From Deltaproteobacteria bacterium (GTDB lineage: Bacteria; JAMCPX01): 33,003 nucleotides of DNA. Shown piece after piece: positions 1 to 8,154 of this stretch. Both the position numbers and the translations under genes were made by a program. The DNA lies in assembly GCA_023381995.1 (NCBI GenBank), contig JAMCVD010000134.1:1-33003 (forward strand), read 5' to 3'. The notes under the pieces are model-generated. The model was not told the origin of the DNA and made no database searches. It saw only the letters and a program-made list of their open reading frames with translations. How positions within the stretch are numbered: position 1 is the first letter of the stretch; every line of letters starts with the position of its first letter.

Positions 1-30
1 TACAAGGTTCTTTTCTGAAAATTTATCCAT
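1..30 (-). CDS. hsdR: probable start of type I restriction endonuclease subunit HsdR (partial)
   Basis: Only the first ten codons are inside the window, reading M-D-K-F-S-E-K-N-L-V on the minus strand. HsdR proteins of the family that pairs with this kind of HsdM often start with a similar F-[ST]-E-x-x-L-V stretch, and hsdM and hsdS lie upstream on the same strand with no other restriction subunit between them. It begins 7 nt after the hepT stop codon, so it would share a transcript with mntA-hepT. No strong Shine-Dalgarno is visible. The assignment rests on ten residues and on context, so it is tentative. Confidence 0.4.
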   Translation of the reverse strand, partial: MDKFSEKNLV

Positions 31-37
31 TGCCGGT

Positions 38-388
38 CTATTTTATCTCTAAATCCTTAAATGTATTTCTTATTTCGGATTTAAAAGCAGGAAGGTCATT
101 CTTTACAGTCTCCCAGACAATGAAAAAACTTACGCCGAAGTACCCGTGGATCAATTTATCCCTCATACCTGTAGCAGCCCGCCAGTTCACAGCCGGATAC
201 TTATCCTTAACGGCATCAGGGATATTCTTGACCGCTTCTCCTATAATCTCCAGATTCCTCACAACCGCATCTTTTGTTTTTTCATCCGCTATAAACTGCT
301 CATAAGATATCTTGTTGGTGTAGGCTTCGATTTTACCGATCGAATCAAGTATATCGCTTATAAAAAGGTTAATATCTCTTTTAGACAT
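38..388 (-). CDS. hepT: HepT-family toxin RNase (DUF86/HEPN)
   Basis: This 116-residue all-helical protein carries the HEPN RNase signature R76-x4-H81-x-Y83 (RDKLIHGY), preceded by the typical HepT stretch V-x-R-N-L-E-I-I-G-E-A at about 43-53. HepT toxins cleave RNA. In the characterised MntA-HepT pair the antitoxin attaches AMP to the tyrosine of this motif. The start codon overlaps the end of the upstream nucleotidyltransferase gene by 8 bp, the usual layout of the module. The length is normal for the family and all motif residues are present, so the gene appears intact. It sits between a RAYT transposase gene and the presumed hsdR start, so it has been set into a restriction operon. Confidence 0.93.
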   Translation of the reverse strand: MSKRDINLFISDILDSIGKIEAYTNKISYEQFIADEKTKDAVVRNLEIIGEAVKNIPDAVKDKYPAVNWRAATGMRDKLIHGYFGVSFFIVWETVKNDLPAFKSEIRNTFKDLEIK

Positions 389-674
389 AAATTACGTCCT
401 CCATTACGTGGGGCTTGACCAACGGCTTCAAAGCATCATCAGTCACAAGCTCAACCTTGACCTTTAATTTCTCTGTCAGATAATCTTCAAGTTCGATAAA
501 TTTGAAAAATCCTATCGGCCTCTCAAACTCTACAAGCAGGTCTACATCACTATGCTTTGTCTGCTCGCCCCTTGAATATGAACCAAACAGCCCAATCTTT
601 TTCACCCCGTATTTCTCATTGAGCTTCGGAAACTCAGACTTGATGGTACGTAATATTTCGTCCTTTGTCTTCAT
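381..674 (-). CDS. mntA: MntA-type nucleotidyltransferase antitoxin
   Basis: This 97-residue minimal nucleotidyltransferase shows the G31-S32-x10-D43-x-D45 motif (GSYSRGEQTKHSDVD) that binds Mg-ATP, with a further acidic residue in the following beta strand (VEFE). Relatives neutralise HepT by polyAMPylation. It is the first gene of the pair and overlaps hepT by 8 bp. A strong Shine-Dalgarno (AAGGAGG) lies about 8 nt before the ATG. That ribosome site overlaps the last codons and stop of the RAYT gene upstream, so the two genes abut with a 4-bp gap. Fold and neighbourhood make the antitoxin role secure. Confidence 0.92.
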   Translation of the reverse strand: MKTKDEILRTIKSEFPKLNEKYGVKKIGLFGSYSRGEQTKHSDVDLLVEFERPIGFFKFIELEDYLTEKLKVKVELVTDDALKPLVKPHVMEDVIYV

Positions 675-678
675 GCCC

Positions 679-1296
679 TTAACCTCCTTTTTGTATGGTT
701 AAACCCCTATGCCCGTGTTTGACTGTCTTTAAATTTACAGGATTGTTTTCATCCTCTATCCATCTTAACGTATTGTTCATGACATATTCTCGGATGCCGT
801 TCATGTCACCTTCGTTACGGATAATATGTTCATAATAATTGCGCTGCCAGAGAGGAGCGCCAGGGGTGCTGCGGATTAAATTTATTTTCTTTGTAACAAT
901 GGATTTGAATTGTCCTATAATGGCACCAATGGAATTGGATTGGAATGTAGGGGCGATTCGGTGAATCGCCCTGTTTGGTATTGTTTTGTTTTGGGCGACC
1001 CATCGGGTCGCCCCTACAACATCATTCAATACAATAATTACATGTATGTGGTTAGGCATCACAACAAATTCATCTATTTGCACATTTTGACGAATAATCC
1101 CTGTCCGTAACCATTCTCGTTCTACAATCTGACCGTATTTATTGAATTGCATTTTCCCGTCCACAACATCTCCCAACAAACATTCTTTGTTTTTCGTACA
1201 TATCGTCACAAAATATGCCCCTGCTTGCGAATAATCATAATCTTTCAATCGAATTGATTTACGGTGATGAATGCTGTGATCGTATCTATACATCAT
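679..1296 (-). CDS. REP-associated tyrosine transposase (RAYT, Y1 family)
   Basis: This 205-residue protein has the Y1 HUH motif H83-I-H85 in the context V-V-M-P-N-H-I-H-V-I. A candidate catalytic tyrosine is Y155 in N-Y-Y-E-H-I-I, and the N-terminus is the family-typical D-Y-D-Y-S-Q-A-G-A-Y-F-V-T-I-C-T. RAYTs nick single-stranded REP sequences and are thought to mobilise REPIN elements. Residues 94-117 are encoded by a pair of REP palindromes lying inside the gene, an in-frame insertion in the region between the HUH motif and the G-Q-F-K-S segment. A degenerate REP lies 16 bp upstream of the start codon. The gene ends 4 bp before mntA. The N-terminal Met-Met leaves the exact start uncertain by one codon. 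Confidence 0.9.
   Translation of the reverse strand: MMYRYDHSIHHRKSIRLKDYDYSQAGAYFVTICTKNKECLLGDVVDGKMQFNKYGQIVEREWLRTGIIRQNVQIDEFVVMPNHIHVIIVLNDVVGATRWVAQNKTIPNRAIHRIAPTFQSNSIGAIIGQFKSIVTKKINLIRSTPGAPLWQRNYYEHIIRNEGDMNGIREYVMNNTLRWIEDENNPVNLKTVKHGHRGLTIQKGG
947..1017. repeat. REPIN-like pair of inverted REP palindromes inside the RAYT gene
   Basis: Two hairpins face each other. One has arms at 951-959 and 963-971 (GGGCGATTC/GAATCGCCC, 3-nt loop). The other has arms at 993-1001 and 1005-1013 (GGGCGACCC/GGGTCGCCC, 3-nt loop). The outer ends GTAGGGGCGA (947-956) and TCGCCCCTAC (1008-1017) are exact reverse complements, so the whole 71 bp is one inverted unit with a T-rich spacer. The RAYT reading frame stays open through it. 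The GTAGGGGCG/CGCCCCTAC core recurs inside hsdM. Confidence 0.9.
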
Positions 1297-1312
1297 ATCT
1301 TCACGTTCCCCT

Positions 1313-1334
1313 GTAGGGGGTAACCCGTCCCTAC
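1313..1334. repeat. degenerate REP palindrome upstream of the RAYT gene
   Basis: The ends GTAGGG and CCCTAC pair perfectly and match the ends of the REP units at 947-1017 and 9407-9434, but the interior is only partly complementary. It lies directly upstream of the RAYT start codon, the usual location for REPs next to their transposase. It looks like a decayed copy. Confidence 0.6.
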
Positions 1335-1431
1335 AACCTTCTCTTTTGTTTTACACATATTAAGAACCACCATTATGTGAATCATAATCAAAGCTTTTTA
1401 AGCACCACCAATAGCAACCACCATTTTCTTC

Positions 1432-1460
1432 TTGACATTTCAAGCTCTAATAGATATATA
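1432..1460 (+). promoter_or_regulatory. sigma70-type promoter for a leaderless small gene
   Basis: A -35 box TTGACA (1432-1437, full consensus) and a -10 box TATATA (1455-1460) are separated by 17 bp. The -10 box ends 6 nt before the ATG at 1467, so the expected start of transcription is at or within a base or two of the start codon. No Shine-Dalgarno precedes that ATG. Confidence 0.6.
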
Positions 1461-1466
1461 TTTAGC

Positions 1467-1652
1467 ATGGACTTTAATATTACTGAAAAAGATCTCTTTA
1501 CTAATTTTGAATCTATTATAGAAGAACTAAAACAGCGCTCAGCCAGTGATCCATCTTTAAAAGAATACGAAGATGAGATGAAAGGTCTAAGAGAAAAGGA
1601 ACCCTTTTTTGTAGTGCCTGCCGCCTTCACTTATATCATTTCCTCCTGTTAA
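1467..1652 (+). CDS. small hypothetical protein, 61 aa, probably leaderless
   Basis: I do not recognise this protein. From the ATG at 1467 it reads M-D-F-N-I-T-E-K-D-L-F, then a charged, probably helical middle (residues about 10-45), and ends in a hydrophobic stretch F-F-V-V-P-A-A-F-T-Y-I-I-S-S-C. A longer reading from 1377 is open, but the consensus promoter at 1432-1460 lies inside it, so 1467 is preferred. It is the only plus-strand gene in the island. It converges on the serine protease gene and overlaps its stop codon by 4 bp. Possible roles are an accessory or regulatory peptide or the truncated start of a longer protein. Confidence 0.45.
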   Translation: MDFNITEKDLFTNFESIIEELKQRSASDPSLKEYEDEMKGLREKEPFFVVPAAFTYIISSC

Positions 1653-2563
1653 AGACCTATAGGCATTGCCTGAACATCTATACCGCCATTTCTTGAAAGC
1701 AAATATTTTGCAAGCCTCTTGTTTCTTGTATAATGCTCAATCCTTACATATATTTCCCAAATCATATTCCAGAATTCGCCGTATTTATCCTCTTTCTTAA
1801 TGTTTAATCCGAACGCGATAGCCTCATTCGGACTAATAGATCTGCCATGGGTATTTTTATCACCCACATCAAAAAATTTTTTAACGACATCATTTATTTC
1901 TTGTTCACTTTTGTTCTTCAGCATATTTGCCTTTAAATTTTCTTTGGCAAGATTTTCCGTTGCCTTTCTTGCTCTGACACATTCAAGAATCCATGATGGG
2001 TCTTGCTTATCTAATAAATGTAAAAAAGCAGTCGCAGGTCGTTTCTGACTGATTGCTATTGTTACATTATTTATCAAATCCACATAGGCATCTATAAAAG
2101 ATTGAGCCGGTCTCATGATTGCAACATCTTTTGATTGAATAAATATCATTTGTGGGTCAATAGGACCAAGACTTGATGTATCACTCATAACAATCTCATC
2201 TGCCCCCATTGCAATTAACGTTCCTGCACTCATAGCAGCATTGGGAATGACAACTCTGAATTTTTTGGAATAGCTACGACAAACCCTGATCACATCTGCT
2301 GCCGCTTCTGGAGAGCCTCCGGGTGTATGTAATAGCAAATCGAGATTGTCATTTTTATCATCTACTTTTATAGATCGTAATATATTCTCGATGAGTTCAC
2401 TATCCTGATTGACAATAGCACCTGCGGGATGCCCGAATAATGCAGTATAACAAATCAGATTTGTATTAAATTTCTTTTCGAATCTCTTAATGAGCCCCTG
2501 ATGTACAATTGGTGCATTAGAAATCTCATCCATTAAATCAAAGATAAATCCTCTATTAGCCAT
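1649..2563 (-). CDS. SDH-family serine protease (ClpP/SppA-class fold)
   Basis: This 304-residue protein belongs to the serine dehydrogenase proteinase type (SDH_sah family; ClpP/crotonase fold). Visible marks are L-L-L-H-T-P-G-G at 76-83 (oxyanion-loop glycines), the nucleophile region N-A-A-M-S112-A-G-T, and S-L-G-P-I-D-P-Q at 131-138. There is no signal peptide or clear transmembrane helix, so it should act in the cytoplasm. The family is named for protease activity, but natural substrates are poorly known. A good Shine-Dalgarno (AAAGGAGG) precedes the ATG. The gene follows hsdS by 24 bp and is probably its co-transcribed neighbour. Its place directly after KAP and hsdS suggests a proteolytic effector or regulator of the defence locus (inference). 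Confidence 0.85.
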   Translation of the reverse strand: MANRGFIFDLMDEISNAPIVHQGLIKRFEKKFNTNLICYTALFGHPAGAIVNQDSELIENILRSIKVDDKNDNLDLLLHTPGGSPEAAADVIRVCRSYSKKFRVVIPNAAMSAGTLIAMGADEIVMSDTSSLGPIDPQMIFIQSKDVAIMRPAQSFIDAYVDLINNVTIAISQKRPATAFLHLLDKQDPSWILECVRARKATENLAKENLKANMLKNKSEQEINDVVKKFFDVGDKNTHGRSISPNEAIAFGLNIKKEDKYGEFWNMIWEIYVRIEHYTRNKRLAKYLLSRNGGIDVQAMPIGL

Positions 2564-2587
2564 AATAGCCTCCTTTGCTATTTAAGA

Positions 2588-3862
2588 TTAATTCAACCTC
2601 ACCCTCTTTTCCCCAGTCAATAGCTCATTCATCAAACCATTTTTTAACCTCGTGAATCTCTCTTTCCTTTCCCTCAAAAGCTCAAGCTTCTGATCAACCG
2701 TAGAAAGAACCTCAGCTATCTTCTTCTGCTCGGGCAGAGGGGGAAGAGGAATAGGAAATTTTTCAAAAGAAGATTTTTTGATTATTGGACTTGTTGTTAT
2801 TCCAGCCCATCTTTTAAGAATTCTTTTTCTGAACACCATCTCATAATAAATATAATGCGGATCAACACCACGGTTACAAACTATCGTATTAATCTGTTGA
2901 TTTGTTATACATTCAGTTGAAGTCATTGCCACCTCACCTACTGAAGCAATACATACAACCATAATTGAATTTTTGGGAATCAACCTACCTTGTTCAGCAC
3001 CAGACTTCGTAACGCTTCTTTCTGTTTTGAATACATATTTGTCATCTGCAAAATCAGTTGGTGTTACAAAAGGATAGCCTTCTCCCCAGAATTCATTTAT
3101 ATTTGTTGAAGGTGTAGTGCCTGTAACAATATCCCCAATCTTGGATAGTTCAACCACCTCCCATTCCTTCGGTATCGTACCAATCTCTGTATCCTTAAAT
3201 TCTTTATGCGCTATACCTTTAGTCAGGAGTTCCTGCATCAATCCCTTTTTCAGCCGTTCAGCCCTCCCAATAGCCTCCTCAACCTTCTGTATCGCCTCAT
3301 CAACCGTTGATAGCACCTCTGCAATCTTCTTTTGCTCGGGGAGAGGGGGGAGTGGAACTTCGAGGCTCTCTAATCTATCTTTTGATAACTCTTTAAAAGT
3401 ACTTCCACTGCTTAGATTTTGCAGTTTATTCTTCTGATGCAGTAAATAATAGCAATAAAATTTAGAAAATACCTCCCCACTTTCCTTTACAACTAAACCT
3501 TTACACCCTTGGTTAAATGTTGCTTCCTGTTTCAGGATAGCGACATATCCCACTGGTGCCCTGGTCGAAATTATTATTGAACCTGCTGACATAAGAGTTA
3601 GATTATTTTCTTTCAGTGCTTTTTCAGTAATCTTTCTTTCACTTTCCACTATTTCTATCTTGCCATTTAATTTACTCAGATCGGAAGGTGTAAGCCAATT
3701 CACCTTGCCATTGAGCCAGTAATCGCTACGTTTTGTTGACGGTGTTGTGCCAGTTTCAACAACAAAGACATCGGATATTTTCTGAACATCCCATTTCCTG
3801 AGTATCTTACCAATGGAGGATTGTTTATTCCTTATCATCACATCCGGTACTGAAATCCGCAT
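2588..3862 (-). CDS. hsdS: type I restriction-modification specificity subunit HsdS
   Basis: HsdS supplies DNA recognition for the HsdM/HsdR complex. The 424 residues form two half-repeats. Target-recognition domain 1 spans about 20-165 and starts with a [10 protein letters not shown] motif. It is followed by a conserved helical spacer ([15 protein letters not shown]) to about 225. Domain 2 spans about 230-360 with the matching I-V-T-G-T-T-P-S-T, and a second copy of the L-P-E-Q spacer ends the protein. Both halves are complete, so a bipartite target is expected. The ATG overlaps the KAP stop codon (TAATG), implying translational coupling. The near-identical spacers at about 2700-2750 and 3300-3350 could serve for recombination between halves. 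Confidence 0.96.
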   Translation of the reverse strand: MRISVPDVMIRNKQSSIGKILRKWDVQKISDVFVVETGTTPSTKRSDYWLNGKVNWLTPSDLSKLNGKIEIVESERKITEKALKENNLTLMSAGSIIISTRAPVGYVAILKQEATFNQGCKGLVVKESGEVFSKFYCYYLLHQKNKLQNLSSGSTFKELSKDRLESLEVPLPPLPEQKKIAEVLSTVDEAIQKVEEAIGRAERLKKGLMQELLTKGIAHKEFKDTEIGTIPKEWEVVELSKIGDIVTGTTPSTNINEFWGEGYPFVTPTDFADDKYVFKTERSVTKSGAEQGRLIPKNSIMVVCIASVGEVAMTSTECITNQQINTIVCNRGVDPHYIYYEMVFRKRILKRWAGITTSPIIKKSSFEKFPIPLPPLPEQKKIAEVLSTVDQKLELLRERKERFTRLKNGLMNELLTGEKRVRLN

Positions 3863-6051
3863 TAATGTTTATCCTTATTTTGTATATTTTTCTGCTCCTC
3901 TGATGTAATTTGTTGAAATATACTTACGAACTCATGAGCAACTTGTTCCTCAAGTGAAGAACTTTCTGTAATAAATTTACTGGAATTTAAATTTTCACCA
4001 TAAATCTTATATAAAGTTTTATAAATTAAATCTGCATCCACACTTTCAGTAACCAAATTATAACTCTCCCTTGGGAAAGCATATTTAAACGGCACACCAG
4101 CAGCAGGTCCTGTTAAATCCCATGAAATTGGCAAATAACACTTAAGAAGTAAAAGGACGTTTCGTGAGTCTTTATTAATTGTCTCTGTAATATATTGTTT
4201 AGCCTCATCTTTAGAGCCCCAAGTAGACCAAGCATATAAAATAGCAGAAAGTTCTTTAGGAAAACGTATATATAACGGAGAGGCTTCTTGGGACATTTCT
4301 TTTATTCTACTTGCTATGAGCTTGCCGAGTTCATTCTCTTCCTCTATGGAGAATAACCTTTTTTGTTCCTCTTTTTCATCTGGAGAACGCATCCATTTAA
4401 AACACTCTAACGCAAATGAAAAAGGTTGTCCTTCTTGTACTACGATTTTTCCTATATCATGCCTTTTCATATCTTTGGGTATGTTCATTATTAAATGTCT
4501 TACAAGAATACCGGCTTGAGAAAAAGCAGTAGTAAATGAAAACGCTATTTCTGGATTTGGGAATTTATCACCACAATTGGCAATAGCTAAAGCCAGTTTA
4601 CGAGAAATTTCTGGCAATATTTGTTTTTCTTTTCTTCGTAATTTTAAAATTAAACTATCTGCATTTTGGTCATTAACAATCTTTTTTATATGCAAAATTA
4701 GACTATCTACAGACTCACTTTCAGCTTGTTTAAAAAACACTTCGAGTTCCTGATCTGATATATTTCTCTCAAGTACTGTATATGAAAAAAACTGATCAAA
4801 GTATTGTCTCGATGAGATCCGTTGCTCTTCTGCCCATTTATCTTCCCACTCCGTACCGTAATGCGTGGTACCAAACAATCTATTAAGACGGGGGAACAGA
4901 ACCAATAATAAATCTTTGGCTGCTTCGCTTTCTTTTGTAGTCAGTCCTTCCAATCCCTGATCTATAATTTTTAAACTGTGTTCATCTGCCTTTTTATCTG
5001 TAACGTGGCTGTTATTTTCTATATCTAAGAAAACTTTTGGATTATTTAAGATACTATTATACAATAGAGGATAAAAGATTCTTATGCCTTCAATAAGCAT
5101 TAAATCAATTGGATGGACTTCTCCTTTTAAGATCGGCAAAGAGAATGTTAAAGAATTTCCATAGCGAATAGCCATTCTTGGGGTATGAAGTCTTATTTCT
5201 AATCCATCTATAAAATGTTTTACAAAAATCCGGGTTTGGTTTTCAGTTAATGCAATACCAGGTGATGCTACTGCATCTTGAATACATTCAAAACAAAATT
5301 TGCGCAGAGAAATTATATCAGCTTTTGGTAAATGCAAAGGAACTTGTATGATCTTTTCCAAGAATTTCTGTCCATCTTCAGGATTGCCAGAACCATATTT
5401 TTCTGCAAGAGATTTTGCCACCTCTTCTTCATCAAATGCTAAAACATAAGCAATATAGTCGAAATCGGCTGATAATTTGATAAGCTTAAATATTGTTTGT
5501 ATTTCTGTTTTATCGAGTCTATCAATATCATCCATTAGGATGACTACCCGTTTCTTCTCATCTTTTAATATCTTTTCAACTCGTTTTTTTATTTCGTCTA
5601 AACTAACTGTGGAAAGAATTTCTCCTATTTTATCCACAGCCTTCCCAACTTTTTCAGAAGCAACAGAAAGTATTAAAGAAATATACTGTTGGAATAATTT
5701 CCCAATTTTTTCCTTAGAAGAAATAGATCTACCTATTGCATCCGATAAAGTTTGAAAAAAGTTCATTAATAAATGAACTTCATCATTAAATCTCCAAGGA
5801 TTAAATTTAACGCATATAATGTGAGGATATTTTCCCAACGCTCCTTCTATAAAATTGAGAACCGTTGTTTTACCAGCCCCCCATGTACCATTAATCCCTA
5901 TAACTATACTTTTAGGATTTTTGCGGGAAGCTATGGTTTCTGCAATACGCTGTGCAAAAGCTAATCTTTTAAACCTATCAAGTTTAGGATCAACAATAGG
6001 CGCATCTATTCTATAATAATTTTGTTGATTAGATTGCTTCATTTGTGCCAT
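3862..6051 (-). CDS. KAP-family P-loop NTPase
   Basis: The 729-residue protein starts with the KAP pattern: a short N-terminus, Walker [10 protein letters not shown] at 55-63, the F-N-P-W-R-F element at about 83-88, and Walker [14 protein letters not shown] at 168-180. KAP NTPases are STAND-related ATPases. Many members are membrane-linked and several have been proposed as defence factors. I see no convincing transmembrane pair between Walker A and B, so membrane contact may come from the neighbouring coiled-coil/membrane protein. The C-terminal 400 residues are helical with no domain I can name. The gene starts 33 bp after that neighbour and its stop overlaps the hsdS start, placing it inside the restriction operon. 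Confidence 0.88.
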   Translation of the reverse strand: MAQMKQSNQQNYYRIDAPIVDPKLDRFKRLAFAQRIAETIASRKNPKSIVIGINGTWGAGKTTVLNFIEGALGKYPHIICVKFNPWRFNDEVHLLMNFFQTLSDAIGRSISSKEKIGKLFQQYISLILSVASEKVGKAVDKIGEILSTVSLDEIKKRVEKILKDEKKRVVILMDDIDRLDKTEIQTIFKLIKLSADFDYIAYVLAFDEEEVAKSLAEKYGSGNPEDGQKFLEKIIQVPLHLPKADIISLRKFCFECIQDAVASPGIALTENQTRIFVKHFIDGLEIRLHTPRMAIRYGNSLTFSLPILKGEVHPIDLMLIEGIRIFYPLLYNSILNNPKVFLDIENNSHVTDKKADEHSLKIIDQGLEGLTTKESEAAKDLLLVLFPRLNRLFGTTHYGTEWEDKWAEEQRISSRQYFDQFFSYTVLERNISDQELEVFFKQAESESVDSLILHIKKIVNDQNADSLILKLRRKEKQILPEISRKLALAIANCGDKFPNPEIAFSFTTAFSQAGILVRHLIMNIPKDMKRHDIGKIVVQEGQPFSFALECFKWMRSPDEKEEQKRLFSIEEENELGKLIASRIKEMSQEASPLYIRFPKELSAILYAWSTWGSKDEAKQYITETINKDSRNVLLLLKCYLPISWDLTGPAAGVPFKYAFPRESYNLVTESVDADLIYKTLYKIYGENLNSSKFITESSSLEEQVAHEFVSIFQQITSEEQKNIQNKDKH

Positions 6052-6595
6052 ATTTATATTTCCCTGTTATGTGCTTTATTTCCCTTATTTAACAATTGCT
6101 TTAAGTAATGGTTCTATTGTGGAAACAACTTTTTTTAATATATCGACGCTTAACCCCTCTTGATTGTTTATCTCAGCTTTTTTTTCATCTTTCTCAAATA
6201 TTTTTTCAGTAGGAGAAGAAAATACCTTATTGACCGAATCAATGACAAAAGCAGAGTACTTATCTATTTCTTTTGGATCCTCTTTACGTACAAGTTTTGA
6301 TATAAGCTCTTGGAAAGGAACGAGCGATATTGAAATATTAGCCTTAAAAGCGTATTCTTCTTCTAATCTTCTCTCCCGCCCATATTGAGCTTCACAAAAC
6401 CAAAACGCTAACAGTAACGGTATTGTTAGTGTTAGCTTAAGATAAAACGCAGTATCCATAATACTTCTTGATGTATCAATTACGTATCCAGGCCATGCAA
6501 TCGATGCTATGGCAAGCAATGCTAAAGCCAAAACCCAAGCCCATTTTGTTCTTGCAAGATATTCTTGACGTGTACGAAATGAGTGAAGTAAACCA

Positions 6596-6639
6596 CCACC
6601 GCCTTGAAGGCGGTGGCTTTGAGTTCGGCTGAAAGCCGA
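6596..6639. repeat. right-end hairpins of the IS200-like element
   Basis: A 10-bp perfect stem with a 1-nt loop lies at 6596-6616 (CCACCGCCTT/AAGGCGGTGG). It is followed by a smaller stem at 6625-6639 (TCGGCT/AGCCGA, 3-nt loop). Subterminal imperfect palindromes of this sort are what TnpA of the IS200/IS605 family recognises on single-stranded DNA. Confidence 0.7.
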
Positions 6640-6645
6640 CTAAAG

Positions 6646-7077
6646 TCATTCACCAACCTTGAAGTTCCCATCGGGTGGCTCTTTCCCTTGCTCTTCTATA
6701 TATTTCATCACTACCTCATCCGTTACATTCCCAGAACTCGCTACAAAATATCCCCTCGCCCACATGTGTCTCCCCCAAAATACCCTGTTCAAACTACGAT
6801 ATTCCATCATCATCTCGTGTGATGTCTTTCCCTTCAATGCTTGTACTAACCGACTTACCGAGATATGCGGTGGTACTGATACTAAAATATGTACATGATC
6901 CTTTGACACATGCCCTTTAATTATTTCTACCTCATTCGTTTTACATATTTGCCGTATTATTTCTCGCACTCGTTCCCCTATTTCCTTTTTCAATATTGGC
7001 TTGCGGTATTTTGTTATCCATACAATATGATATTTGATGTCATACACCGTATGACTGGATTTCCTATAATGCTCCAT
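6646..7077 (-). CDS. tnpA: IS200/IS605-family Y1 transposase TnpA
   Basis: The 143-residue protein is full length for the family. It has the HUH metal-binding motif H61-V-H63 (K-D-H-V-H-I-L) and the nucleophile Y126 in V-V-M-K-Y-I-E-E-Q. The N-terminus H-T-V-Y-D-I-K-Y-H-I-V-W is characteristic. TnpA acts as a dimer, cutting and rejoining single-stranded DNA during replication and leaving the donor site without a footprint. All key residues are present, so the enzyme may be active. It lies inside the element at 6589-7143 and reads in the same direction as the broken host gene. Confidence 0.96.
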   Translation of the reverse strand: MEHYRKSSHTVYDIKYHIVWITKYRKPILKKEIGERVREIIRQICKTNEVEIIKGHVSKDHVHILVSVPPHISVSRLVQALKGKTSHEMMMEYRSLNRVFWGRHMWARGYFVASSGNVTDEVVMKYIEEQGKEPPDGNFKVGE

Positions 7078-7098
7078 ACCGCAAGCATACTAAAGTCT

Positions 7099-7112
7099 TC
7101 GCCTAAAGGCGA
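7099..7112. repeat. left-end hairpin of the IS200-like element
   Basis: A short perfect stem TCGCC/GGCGA with a TAAA loop lies 22 bp upstream of the tnpA start, the expected position of the left-end recognition hairpin. The following A-rich and C/G-rich stretch (7113-7143) completes the left end. Confidence 0.65.
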
Positions 7113-8115
7113 GGGTTTTTCCCCCATTCCCCGAACGAGACAATAAAGAAGCGCCTGTTGCCTTTTGTATTAGATCGTTAACCTTATCTTTTTCTTTGTT
7201 TAATTCAGAAATAAGTTCATCAGTTTCTGATTTATTATTTGTAACTATTTTATTAGAATTTTCTATTGCACCTTCGACATGTTTTCTATATTCATCTATC
7301 TTTGCATAGAATTCTTTAATTTTACCTTCCAAAGCTAGGACTTCAGCGTTGCTTGTTTTTGTTGATGTGAGAAGCTGTGTAGATGTATCTGCACTTTGTT
7401 GAATAAGTGTATTTTTTGCTGAAGCATTTTGTGAAATCTCAATTGTCTTATTTAAATTCTCGGTAGTTTTTTTCACATTTTCCTGAGAAGATGTTAATAG
7501 TGTCTGAAGAGTTTCATTCGATTTTTTCGTTTCACTCAGAAGTCTTTCTAAATCTGACTTGAGGTTAATACCACTTTCTAATTCACTTTTTAGAGTTTTT
7601 AGCTCCAGATCCAACTTCTTAATTTGGTTGAGCTTTGTTTGATAACCCAAAACTTCTTTTGATAGATTATGCAGGCCGTATTGCCACATCGAGGTGTTAA
7701 GTTGCTCAATTGCATTCACAAGATTAACAACTTCGTCGGCTCCATTTATAAGGTTTTTTTGGAAGTTGGAGACTGCTTCTATATTGGTTAGTAATGTCTT
7801 CTGTACAGAAATTGGCAGTTGAACCAATTTTTGTTTTTCAATTGCATCCTTCAAGATTGCTGTAGCGGAATTTAAATTTATAAAAGACTCCTCAAGAGAT
7901 ACGTCGCCACGATTTGTATCGAACTTGAGTTCAGCACACTTTCCCTTTGCCGCGTTTTGTGATTCTTCGGTTAACGTTGTAAGTAATTCTACCATCTTTT
8001 TTATTATTTCTAACCCTTTCATTGTTATGCCTCCTTTAAAAGGTATAGTTTAAAACATTCATGTATAATTTAGTTTTTTCTCCAATTTGTTTTAGAAAGT
8101 GTTGTATTTCCATAA

Positions 8116-8151
8116 AAACGACAACCTAAATGACAACTTATACGACAACCT
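8116..8151. repeat. three tandem 12-bp imperfect repeats between fic and the coiled-coil gene
   Basis: Units lie at 8116-8127, 8128-8139 and 8140-8151, all matching the pattern [A]-[AT]-A-[CT]-G-A-C-A-A-C-[CT]-T with no spacer. They lie just past the fic stop codon and about 95 bp before the coiled-coil gene. The period of 12 is not a helical turn. Possible roles are a protein-binding array, an mRNA element or a slipped-strand repeat; nothing seen here decides between them. Confidence 0.6.
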
Positions 8152-8154
8152 TCT

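Larger units (their letters stand above)
6589..7143 (-). mobile_element. IS200-like insertion sequence (IS200/IS605 family, tnpA only)
   Basis: The unit is about 555 bp with a single transposase gene and subterminal hairpins at both ends. There are no terminal inverted repeats, as expected for this single-strand transposing family. Limits were set from the host reading frame: a TTTA is present on both flanks (minus strand, 7147-7144 and 6592-6589), and removing one copy plus the interior restores the frame. Exact ends are uncertain by a few bases. No tnpB is present. The element has the same orientation as the host gene. Confidence 0.85.
6085..8022 (-). pseudogene. coiled-coil membrane protein gene, split by an IS200-like element
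   Basis: The N-terminal part (8022 to about 7144, 293 codons) is almost all helical coiled coil rich in K, E, N, Q and S, and ends ...T-G-A-S-L. The C-terminal part (about 6588 to 6085, 167 residues) begins L-H-S-F-R-T-R-Q-E-Y-L and holds two transmembrane helices (W-A-W-V-L-A... and F-Y-L-K-L-T...). A tail with R-R-L-E-E-E-Y-A-F-K-A follows, a motif I associate with coiled-coil membrane proteins next to P-loop NTPases. Joining the parts at a shared TTTA gives G-A-S-L-L-H-S-F in one frame, a protein of about 460 residues. An AAAGGAGG ribosome site precedes the ATG. It lies between fic and KAP. The original role is unknown; a membrane partner of the KAP NTPase is the best guess. Confidence 0.85.

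Noticed and set aside
7090-7143. C-terminal residues of the coiled-coil protein reading into the IS left end
   Set aside because: These codons belong to the IS end and are not part of the original protein.
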